From: Sipunculus nudus
Lineage: Eukaryota > Annelida > Sipuncula > Golfingiida > Sipunculidae
Reading direction: 5' to 3'
Assembly (NCBI GenBank): GCA_026874595.1
Contig: CM049314.1
Location: 31,757,729 to 31,821,728 of the forward strand
Length of the DNA stretch: 64,000 bases
In this document: one piece after another, positions 54,640 to 64,000 of the stretch
How the letters are laid out: every line of letters starts with the position of its first letter
How positions within the stretch are numbered: the first letter of the stretch is position 1
Made by a program: the position numbers and the translations under genes
Notes under the pieces: generated by a model
The model's input: only the letters and a program-made list of their open reading frames with translations
What the model was told of the DNA's origin: nothing
Databases searched by the model: none

Positions 54640-55168
54640 ACTAACAAAAGTATACATTAATAAAGATATATCAACGGCAAAATATTTATATTTATCAATA
54701 TTGATAAACACACAGATTATAAAACCATAGATGGGGATGTTAATTTTAACATTAAGCAAGGTTTGATGGAAGGTGTGTTGAAATTTTAGCAGCTAGTCGG
54801 TCAACCCAGTCCCCGAAACAGTTTTTGTTCAGCTGACGTGTTATTTTATCGGAATAATGCGACAAATATTGCCTGATAATATACTTTAATACACCTTTTA
54901 CCATACTATAGTTAAGCTAACCCCGGGATCAGCTTTAAATGTAGAGACAGCCTTGTTGTGTTTTGAATCTGTCAAGTTACAACAGTAATATAATTCTATA
55001 CAATGAGGTTTGCCTTGGTTTGCTTTCTGATAATGGACATTTTAAAACGATAACACAATTTCATCATTAATTATTAATTATTAATTTGAGCATAAATTAA
55101 TACAAACGCGTCAATTTGCTAATGATACATGAGCTGATGGACGTAAAATGTGCTGTGCATGTTGATCT
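54635..55168. other. AT-rich noncoding sequence
   Basis: Nothing supportable seen. Confidence 0.5.
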
Positions 55169-55829
55169 TAAGCCTAGGTCTCACTTGACATGTCCTTCTA
55201 GGGTGTCTCACGGTAGAACTACGGCAAGACAGGGCGTGGCAGTGTCGGGAATTAACGTGATGAAATAGCAGCCCGCGTTCTCGTGACGTTCGTGGCTCGT
55301 TCTTCCCATGGTATTTCGCGATCATCCACGGAGCCTCTACGGTTATAACCACGTTCTCCTACGATAAAACGTGGTTTGCCGTAGAAGAACGTGGGTATGC
55401 TCCGTTCATCCTAGTGTTCTCCACGTTCTCGCTACGGTACTGCTACTGTTATTTCTACGTTCTCATATGGCAGTGTCACAGTAGCGTCACGGTAACTACG
55501 TTTATTCACGTTTTCCAACGGTATCCTACGGCAATGGACCAAGTTCTTGGGTGACATTAGGATTTACCGTGGTCCAGCTCTCAGCATTTGACACGCCAAG
55601 TCAGTTCTATCCAGGTGCCACGGGGTGCACATTTCTGTGTCAGGGACAACGTTTTGTTCCGTTCGTTTTGAACATTTCAAAGAGAACGTTGACGCCGCAC
55701 GACCATCCACGTTTTTTCACGTCCCCCTACGGTGTCCTACGGTATAGGCCACATCCTGTCAAGTTCTCCCACGACCTTTAAGAACGTGGTGAACCGTAGA
55801 CAGAAAGTTGTAAGCGAGACCTAGGCTTT
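55169..55829. mobile_element. GC-rich element copy 1 with inverted ends GCCTAGGTCTC
   Basis: The left end is (TTAA)GCCTAGGTCTCACTTG. The right end on the minus strand is (TAAA)GCCTAGGTCTCGCTTA. The interior is dense in ACGTTCTC, CTACGGT and their complements. One hairpin has 15-bp arms with one mismatch: CCACGTTCTCCTACG and CGTAGAAGAACGTGG (about 55349-55395). The TTAA-like flank would suit a Kolobok/piggyBac-type target. No transposase frame. Confidence 0.5.
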
Positions 55830-56330
55830 ACCACGTCCTTCTTCCGTGTCTTACGATTCGGCTACGGCAAACCAGAACGTGAACGAATTTGATGAAATTT
55901 AAGACGATTGCGGCACGTTCTCGTCACGATATTTCAAGTGTATCTACGTTGGTGATACGGCATTGGGACGGTTATGACCACGTTCTCCCACGTTCTCCTA
56001 CGGCTTGCCTTAGATGAACGCAGATAGGCCCCGTTCTGCTGTTGTTATATCTACCTCATTCGGCAGTATCACGGCATCGTCATGGGAACATCGTTAAGTC
56101 ACGCTTAGACCGTGGAAAAAGAGCCCTGTGGCAAATCAGGCAAACTTGTCCGAACGGAATAGGCTGTATAAATATATTTGAATATATAAACAATAAGTAA
56201 ATCTAACGGTTCACTACGGCAATGGACCACATTCTGGTTGACAAGATGATTTACAGTGGCCCAGCTCCCAGGGTTTAACACACCAATCAGTGATGATACG
56301 TGATGAAGGCCACGTCCTTCCAAGCCCATG
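55823..56330. mobile_element. GC-rich element copy 2 (diverged, tandem)
   Basis: It repeats the order of copy 1 from the shared CCTAGGC junction: ACGTCCTTCT, CTACGGCAA, GGTTATGACCACGTTCTCC, GGCAGT-TCACGG, GGCAATGGACCA, TTTAC-GTGG-CCAGCTC and ACACACCAA. It has an AT-rich insert at about 56105-56205. Older than copy 1 or decaying. Confidence 0.55.
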
Positions 56331-57059
56331 GGTCCAACTTGTTTATATGTTTGTCCACATAATATCTCTAAATTCTGTCAGGTAAACGTAATCGTGATAC
56401 ATTATGACGCAATCACACTATATCTTAAGCTGCACCCATCCTCATCGTGAGGATGTCATTTCCTCATAGCCCATGAAGTTCAACTTGTTTGTTTACCAAA
56501 TCTCTAAGAAAATATTTCAATGGAATGTAGTAGGAATATTGGTCATAGGAAATTGGAGACGTCTTGCATGAGATGTTTGCATTGGATGTTTGTGGCCAGT
56601 GACGTTCCTTCTTCGAAATTCCATAAAATCCATTGATACCTTTCGGAGGTATTGTCCGGACAAACACAGGCACATAAACCCGGCAGATTAAATAACCGTG
56701 TCCGCTTCGGGGGCGGAGGTAAAAATGTCGATGCAATAAGTTTTACTTCTGCAATTAAACAAACCAAAGCCAATTCACAATATGCTTCAGTTTATAAAAA
56801 AAAATAATAGATACTGTACTTTCCTTAAGATAAGACGAGGTAAAGAAAGTCCCGGTAACGATATTTAAGCAGACTATTAAGGTAAAGTCAGGGGTTTATA
56901 GTCTGATATAAGTCTCATGATATAAGTCTGATTTATAGTCTCATCCGAGACTTTGCCTTCCTGATCAGACTTGTAGCCTTTCTCGGTCCATTTGGGAGCA
57001 TACAACCCAAGCAGCCACAATATAGGTGATAAAATTCGTTCCATACTTGTCCGCCGCCC
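56331..57059. other. Noncoding DNA with a decayed retroelement tail
   Basis: A decayed tail at about 56570-56727 (GACAAACACAGG, GGGCGGAGGTAAAAA) belongs to the GGAGGT-tail family. AGCCCATG..CAACTTGTTTGTTT occurs twice (about 56324 and 56468). Otherwise nothing. Confidence 0.4.
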
Positions 57060-57215
57060 ATGACCAGCGTCCATTCATTCCTGGGTGGAGAGAGCGCACC
57101 CTTGAAATTAAATAATTTGCTCAGAATTCTTAGCACTGAAGGGGACGCCAACCCACAACCTTTCGTGTTGCAAATCCAGCGCCCTAACCTTACGTCACTA
57201 TGCTCCCCATGTCTA
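57060..57215 (-). mobile_element. Probable tRNA-derived SINE fragment
   Basis: On the minus strand from about 57215 there is GGGGAGCATAGTGACGTAAG, GTTAGGGCGCTGGATTTGCA, GAAAGGTTGTGGGTTGGCGT and CCCC, which follows a tRNA-like SINE head with a degenerate B box. A body with CACCCAGGAATGAATGG follows. It is not an intact tRNA. Confidence 0.45.
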
Positions 57216-57560
57216 CATGCAATACATGAAAGCCTGAAAAGGGCTTGAATATTCAACATGATATGACAGAGTGTTGGTTAAGAAATAATCTTTACAGATA
57301 CTTTGATTTCCATCGGAGAAGTGAAATAGCAGATAAATACTTGGACGTGAATTTCTTAAGTTAATCAATTTAGAAGGCATAAAAGGTGATTTCGTTGCGA
57401 CAAGTACTGATTTAGAATTGATTATCTGTACGTGCATTTAACGTATTTGTGTCATGTGGAAAATCTCATCAAACTTTCCTGCTTCATGAATATACACACT
57501 ATTTGCCCAATTCACTCACAGTACCTAAAATTATATCCAGAATACTTAAGAAATATAAAA

Positions 57561-57643
<83 letters not shown>

Positions 57644-57989
57644 AAAGAGAGAGAATGAGAGACAAAGAGAGAGAGAGTTATCATGAAAATTCAGTTATCT
57701 TGGTCCATTTAATTATGCCAACCTGTTTCTCAATGCTCTGATATCCCGGTAACATTACACGCTTATAAAAATATAATTCAGGTGACATGAAACAAATGAA
57801 GGATATGAAAAAAAAATCGAGATGCTACTGATGAAAGGCGAGTTGACAGAAAACAAGAATTTTATTAGAATAAAACAAAAATTGCATCAAAACATTTCCG
57901 TTCTGAAAGCAATGTCGCGGAAGAAATTAAACAATAGGTTGAGCATACAGCGAAATCAGGTGTGCATAAAAACAGTGGGGATTACAGGT
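57216..57989. other. AT-rich DNA with (TA)n(GA)n block
   Basis: (TA)n at about 57565-57627 followed by GA-rich sequence to about 57680. Otherwise nothing seen. Confidence 0.6.
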
Positions 57990-58450
57990 ACCGGACAGAA
58001 CCTGTCATCTGGTGCCGTTTGATGTCTAGTGAGGTAAGCTCACCACTCCGTGTGCCGTCTGTTTGACAAGCTCGGTGACAGTGGATCGTCAGAACGCCTG
58101 TCCCCTGTGGCATTTTGTCTGATAGATCCCGCGCATTGGAACCAATTAAGGTAATATGCCGGTCCACAATAAGCTCTACATAATACTATTGGACCTAATA
58201 ATGGCCCCCAGAAACACGTAGCCCGGGGAGAGAAAATGCTCATAATCGGGATTAAGGCTTTATTAAGTGAATTAGGGGTTACCAAGACGAAAGGTCTCGC
58301 ACTTTGCGATTGTCGTAATTGCCAGGGTGGATGTAAAATCGTGACATTAAGGACGGGATGATATTAAACACTTTGTTTGTTGCTCATTTACGCACGCTTT
58401 ATCTGCTTGCTTGTCATTTAATTATAGAATTTTCAGCTCGCTAAATATGT
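57990..58450. promoter_or_regulatory. Unique island with TTTAATTA sites
   Basis: A GC-richer, repeat-free stretch with ACCAATTAAGG (about 58150), GGGATTAAGG near 58248 and TTTAATTA at 58417-58424. No coding evidence. Candidate conserved noncoding element. Confidence 0.3.
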
Positions 58451-58670
58451 TAAGGTATAACAAATTATGGAGCACACAAAATTTTATTTTTTGTCTCTTC
58501 ATTGTAATCCATTTTTAAATTTAACTTTAACTTTAACTTTCACTAATTTCCCCTTCATTGCCAGAGCGTATATAAACTGTGCCTTTCGCAATGGATCATC
58601 CTTATTGCAAGGATGTCACAGTACACGTCATTTGAATCACAAATCAAAGACGGATGCCGAATCTTAGAAA

Positions 58671-58998
58671 AGCAGGCGCGTCAGTATAAGGGGGATAGGG
58701 GTACGTATCCCCACCAATTTTGGCAAAGGGGGGGGGGGAGATGGTCGATGTAATCCCCCCCCCGCTATTCAGAGAATAATATTTATATATTGCAAATGAC
58801 ATATATCAATAATTAGAATTATATACTTTGGTTCCATGTATGAGTTAATTATGAAATATTTAGCTAAACCTTCTTTAGAATTAACTAACACTGAAAAATA
58901 AAACCTTATTTTCTAAAACCTTTAACTAAATTGCAAAATATTTGAAATGTGATAAGGTAAATATATTTGAAACATGTCATACGGACGCTAATATATAT

Positions 58999-59071
<73 letters not shown>

Positions 59072-59119
59072 GTGGCTGCGAGTCATCCCCCCTTCTCTAA
59101 AATAAATTGACGCCACTAA
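58671..59119. mobile_element. hAT-like element containing long (TA)n
   Basis: The left end is CAGGCGCGTCA and the right end TGACGCCACTA, similar to the MITE at 19048-19228, including the C/G-run and the internal (TA)n (about 58991-59069). Flanks TAGAAAAG / AAGAAAAC agree at 6 of 8 positions. Boundaries are less certain than for the intron 3 copy. Confidence 0.45.
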
Positions 59120-60894
59120 AGAAAACGGTGTGATCAACAGCCTGGCCCAGGTAAACCAGTGTTCAAGGAGTACCAGTACAATTTAATTCTCGCATGCAGA
59201 AATATAGAGAGAAAATGGGCTCCAGGCACAAAACTGGGCGTATTTCCGGGATTCTCCTTCGAAAAAAAGGAGGCGTGTTCTGGCTGAGCCCCCTCTCTAG
59301 CCGCCCCTGAATGATTGATTTATTCTATCTCTACATAACTTTACCCTATACTCCTCGTTCCCTTTTTGTCTGGCCGTCTGTTCCTCCCCGCATGTGCGTT
59401 GACGTACGAAGGCCTCCATATTTTTTTCTTGAAACGTTCTCGTGGAAGAAAACCAAAGGACCAAGCTGTCGTTAAGTATGGGATTCAGAATGGCAGATAT
59501 TGTACTTCAAAGACGGACGGAAGGGATGGCTACACCCTGATTCAAGATCAGAGGGGACGCTCTCATTCAAGCCAGGGTAACCTTAACATACAGAGAAAGG
59601 ATGGTACAAGGCTGGGTTTAACAACATAGCTTACTTATACAAATAAACATTCCTTCTAAAGATATCTTGTCTAATATCAAAGAGTAGATATACTTTTTGA
59701 CAAGTAAGACAAATATACAAGTTCGATAAAATCTCAGATTGTTACGAAAATAGTTAGGCATACTGATATGTGAGCGAAGATTTTGAACATAGAAATCAAA
59801 ATAGTTATTCAGTGTAGCGTCGTTAATCTGAAAATCTCAGGGGAAAGGGTTTTGTTCGGATAAACGATAGTTTAGGTATACGATTTCGCAGAAGTATATA
59901 CTTATAACCACATTTAGGGTCATGATTAGCGTCTAGAATACACGAACACAAAGGAATTTATATTGGGCTGGTAAGCCGAACTTGACGCTGGTAATGTGAG
60001 AGGGCCGAATAGGCGCTAGGCCAATATAGATAAGCAAAATGAGATGGTTTTAGTTGAGCGCCAACCTGAAGAGATCCTAAGTTAATTTGATTATTTTCTT
60101 TGGAGCAAGGGACCATGGTCTTTTAGAGCAGTGTCGATTGTATAATGATCTGGTTAAAGAGATACAAAAGTTGTCCGAATGTTAGAATACACACTCTATC
60201 TTCCATGACACAATCCATCAACTTTGAGAGTATATAGATTTCGACCTATATACAAGGACTCAAGTGTGGGAGCTTAACGCCTATAGATAGACTTATCAAT
60301 ATAGATATATGTTTACCCATTCATGCTCTGCCGATAACTACTACATTAAATGAGGGTAATTTAACAGTAAAAAAGTAAACAGGATTTTGAATCAACAATT
60401 TTAGACCACATCAAGCAACAAGGATAGCCAAATAAAATTCGAAGACCCTACTCTAAATGTAATTTAATACGCTTACTTTTGCAGACTGTAGTGAAATATG
60501 ATAAAAAAGAGACACCCAGTAATACTGTGAAGTATTGGAGTATTGTTAATAAGGAGATTTATCAGTCAGCGATGAATTAGGTTATTGATGAGAAGTTTAT
60601 TTAAGATTAATCTATGTCACAATGTACATAACACTGTTTTTTTTCAAAATGCACACACACACACATGCAGGAGTCTTGTATATATATATATATGAATATG
60701 CAGAGCAAATGCAGGATTACAGAAAGTTGTTTTTCTAATATGAATCAATATGGAAAAAATAGGATATTACCGATTCAAAGATATAAATCCTGTACCTTTA
60801 AAGATATCCTTAAAAGATAAGGTCGTGCCTCCAGGTCCAGATAGGCGCATGATCATTCTATTGCATTGGACGAGGATGAATTTGTCCATGTGAT
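59120..60894. other. Noncoding AT-rich intergenic DNA
   Basis: An 87-codon plus-strand frame at 59366-59629 has no recognisable domain. A (CA)n and (TA)n pair lies near 60650-60692. Nothing else. Confidence 0.5.
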
Positions 60895-61215
60895 CTTAAT
60901 AATAGACGCACGGACATGTGCGCCACCGACACGGCGTTCGAATCCCGGATCGGCCCAATATGTTCTAAAGTAAACTTTGTGGCCCAGGGAATAAGCTCAC
61001 CAAAGTATGACTGCTGGGATAATTAGTCTTGTTATGATAGCTGAACGCTCTTAAGAGGGGGTGTGTTACGGGGTGACATAAAAGCGGACCGAACTGTCTC
61101 GCTAGTAAAAGATGCTTTTCTAGTGAAGCGGTTGGAACGCCGGACATGCGCGCCACCAACATAGGTTCGAATCCCGGACAGGCCCAGTATTTTCCCCTGA
61201 GCAATTTGTCTTCGT
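60895..61215 (+). mobile_element. Two tandem tRNA-derived SINE heads
   Basis: Head 2 has an A box TAGTGAAGCGG (61121-61131) and B box GGTTCGAATCC (61164-61174). Head 1 keeps a B box GCGTTCGAATC (60934-60944) and the same CGGACATG(T/C)GCGCCACC block, but its A box is lost. The copies are about 230 bp apart in direct orientation. Confidence 0.65.
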
Positions 61216-61889
61216 AACAACATATATATATATAAACATATATGGTTAATTCTTATTATCAGAATGTGCTTTTATTCCTGGTTAATTCTTGTTACCATTT
61301 TGGCTACAATTCTGCAGGTCAAATTCCATCTCTCTATATTTGTCGTAAATACTCTCTGTAATTTTACACCGTTCATTTTCTGTGCACATAAATCTTACGG
61401 TTTCTGCAATTATTGAATATACATCTTAGTCCACATGTCGTAGAATAATGTCACCAGTGCTTCCTACTATATAGTCTCAGTTCTCTTAGTTTCTTTCCAT
61501 AACACTGTAATATCCACCGAGATGCAATTAATAAACGGGTGAACATGTCTGATTCGGCCGGTCCAGATGCACCTCATGTGTTTTACAGACTGGCTCATGT
61601 ATGAGTACCCCAGTATATAAAACCCAAGTGGGTCTATATCACTACGCTAATGCAATTAGCTTTTTGGAGTCCTCATCATCTGGAGGATATATTAACATAT
61701 ATAGAATCCCTGCGATCATAGTTTATTTATCATACTTGGCCGTGCTTTAAATGTGCGTTGGATGATCAATGTTGAATTTTTGGGCATCATATGGTATTCC
61801 ATATTAGATTATGTAATCCGATTGTGGAGTTTCTTTATTAAGCGCCGTAAAAAAAGCGTTTTATTGCTTAACTACTGATGTAGCCGGAG
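61216..61889. other. AT-rich noncoding sequence
   Basis: Nothing supportable seen. Confidence 0.5.
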
Positions 61890-62045
61890 CCTACAGACAT
61901 CCGCCGGTTATGTGCATGTCAGGTGTCAGACTACAGTAATACGGGTTCACGAGGCAGAGCAAGCTCTGGTCCTAATTGCTGTCAATGGGCGGTTCCAACC
62001 TGGGGACAAAGGGGATCGCTCTGCGTCAGCGTAAAAAACCCCTTT
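61890..62045. promoter_or_regulatory. Short unique GC-rich island with Hox/Meis-like sites
   Basis: It contains CTAATTG followed closely by CTGTCA (61979-61984, Meis-type on the minus strand). No repeats. Candidate regulatory element. Confidence 0.25.
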
Positions 62046-62599
62046 AAATGAAAAAAAAAAAACATACGATGATTATTAAGAATACCTCCAATTGAACGGT
62101 TTGTACGTTATGTTGGGGTTATCCTAAGCCCCCTGTAAATTTAATTAATATTTGTCAATTACTTTTTGCGTAAGTTTATTAACAGACTCGCAAACCGTGG
62201 AGCCAAGGGGGAAAGGCCTAATAAATGATGTAAAACTACATAACAAAAAACAACAATCATATTTTGCAACCTCCCTTTTCTTCTTAGTCTTTTGGCCAAG
62301 TGAATGAAATTTGTCATGGGTTAGTAGCCTCACTTGGACAATTGCATTTATATATATGACACTCAACATCTAATCAACAGCTTTTGAATGTGGTTGTTCG
62401 AGCATGTGACCAGTGACCTTGGCCTTCATCAGTTTGGTTGAGATGTTGTAAAAATAAGACTGTTTTCTCAGATATTGAATTTATTAAATTACAACAATAT
62501 TTGACAAGGTATGGTTTTGATTTCATTCTATTTTATTAGACCTATACCTAATTCCTCCATTGCAACTTACTTTCTGGATCTGATACATAAGATTCAGAT
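62046..62599. other. AT-rich noncoding sequence
   Basis: Nothing supportable seen. Confidence 0.5.
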
Positions 62600-62960
62600 A
62601 AAGTTAACACATTTCAATGGGCGCCCCACTGTGGCACAGACTATAAATACTTTAAATACTTAAAACTCATAATGTGATTACCGCTAACGGGCGGTATGGG
62701 TATACGGACCATGCATATAGACTGCGCATGCGAATTAATCATCAGAATGAATGGAAACAACCCAATTAAAAACTATACAGAGCAATTTTTGTTGAACCAC
62801 CTGGTCACGGCCAACATGTCGAAAAACTGTTACATTCCAGTGGAAGGAGAAAAATTAAATCATGTAATAAATATTATAGGTGATTGCAATTTAGAATTCA
62901 AATATTTTATGGACATATCAGTCGAGGGCTAAATTTGTTAAATGTTAAAGGTTTGGACCT
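62600..62960. promoter_or_regulatory. Unique stretch with homeodomain-like sites
   Basis: A repeat-free segment with GCGAATTAATCATC and CCAATTAAAA. The plus-strand frame at 62696-62932 (78 codons) has no recognisable domain. It could be a small gene, but nothing supports that. Confidence 0.22.
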
Positions 62961-64000
62961 AGGAGTTCATGGGATTCACTAATATTTAAAATAACGCCCC
63001 ATGATGCACGAAGGGGGGGGATGAATCCAGGATTTTTCAGCTTGGAGGGGGGGGGGGCTAGAATCAGACATTCGTAGTAAATTGAACAGTTTGCTAATTG
63101 TAAAGTGCAAATTACATACATATATATATATATGTATACATAATATCAGACTCAAAAGTCATTAACAACTTTTTGACCCTCGCCCAGTCGCCTGTGGCCC
63201 CTAAAACTACGGTGAGAACGAGCTCACTTACAACCGTCTGAACGGTACATATATATTGGTCAGCATTATTTCAAAAGTTCTATATAACACCGAACTGTGG
63301 GTATCAAATTCATTGTCATATTATTAATTTATAAAACATTAAATAGTATTATCCTGAATTTTTTAAAATTATATATTTAAAAGTAAATGATTTCAGTACA
63401 TACTGACTTTGTCAATTGTTTTGAATCTTCCACTGACTGAAGTTTATTAAAGCGATTTCACATGAATCAGAATTATCTAAACTATCTAAAATATTAAATA
63501 TATAGCAAAAATTTCTAAAATTTACTGGTAGGTATGACAAGTTTATGGCTTTGCCCCTAAGCAATTATTGCCTTCTTGCCCAGATGTCGAGCCATTTATC
63601 ACTTTAAAAAAAGGTAACTCTCATGAAACCATTAAAATACCACAACCGTAACATTGCAGATGACAAAATATGTCTTGTGTCACCCTTCGGACCCGCTGCT
63701 TTTCATACATGGGATTCCTTGTTAATTTTTTTAAAAATATATCTGAAAGCAAACAAAATGGTCTGCTTGTTTCTCTGAATTAAATATTTGATGATATATT
63801 AACAAGAACTTGCACCCTCGCCCATTTACGTTGTATACTCTTAACTGTACGAGGTATGACCGGCAAGAAATACTGAACAACTTAAAAGGATAACAGCAAA
63901 ATAATCTGGAGCAATATTTTAGAATTTGATTAGGAAAACCAAAATTATGGATTACAAATGCAGACGTGACCGAATGTATGTATGACAATTAGGTATGATG
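62961..64000. other. AT-rich DNA with a G-run repeat fragment
   Basis: GAATCCAGGATTTTTCAGC between two G-runs (63010-63060) resembles a fragment of a dispersed DNA element. A short (TA)n lies near 63118. Otherwise nothing. Confidence 0.5.

Noticed and set aside
60895-61185. Functional tRNA genes
   Set aside because: A and B boxes are present, but cloverleaf arms do not close and the sequence is duplicated with SINE-like tails.

Overview
This window is AT-rich, gene-poor animal DNA. The only gene I can support is a homeobox gene that fits the Shox family from end to end. It lies on the minus strand in four coding exons (32290..32020, 23822..23626, 19822..19765, 16033..15726) and encodes 277 residues: a Shox-like N-terminus, a paired-like Q50 homeodomain split at residues 46/47, and a C-terminal OAR motif. 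All three introns are GT-AG and the phases agree. The introns of 3.7 to 8.2 kb, very high repeat content and the mix of repeat types suggest an invertebrate bilaterian. A lophotrochozoan such as a mollusc is my best guess, but it is an inference from style rather than from a diagnostic sequence.

Layout. 1-15.2 kb is intergenic DNA downstream of the gene. It holds a diverged tandem duplication (3.9-4.7 kb), a GGTTCC palindrome element (5.3 kb), a CGATATC minisatellite split by the 3' end of a LINE (5.7-7.0 kb) and several GC-richer unique islands. A 308-bp TA-flanked MITE with a CTCF-like palindrome sits just behind the stop codon (15.2-15.5 kb). 15.7-32.3 kb is the Shox gene. Intron 2 holds a minisatellite of about 25 units of about 66 bp, whose units resemble the end of Shox exon 2 including its splice donor. 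A TE tail also ends about 10 bp from that donor. 32.3-34 kb is the presumed promoter side, with a Pbx/Meis-like composite site. 35.7-46.7 kb is an 11-kb satellite province of two related monomers (86 bp and 67 bp), invaded by a tRNA-derived SINE and a 3.8-kb inverted-repeat element. 46.7-64 kb is intergenic with dispersed repeats, a near-perfect 50-bp-arm hairpin, a GC-rich tandemly duplicated element, SINE heads and further unique islands.

The gene would make one nuclear DNA-binding regulator. The unique GC-rich islands in and around it, several with TAATTA, GGATTA, Pbx/Meis or POU-like sites, look like the regulatory archipelago expected around a developmental homeobox gene. Conservation could not be tested here. 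The observation I rate most novel is the exon-derived minisatellite inside Shox intron 2.
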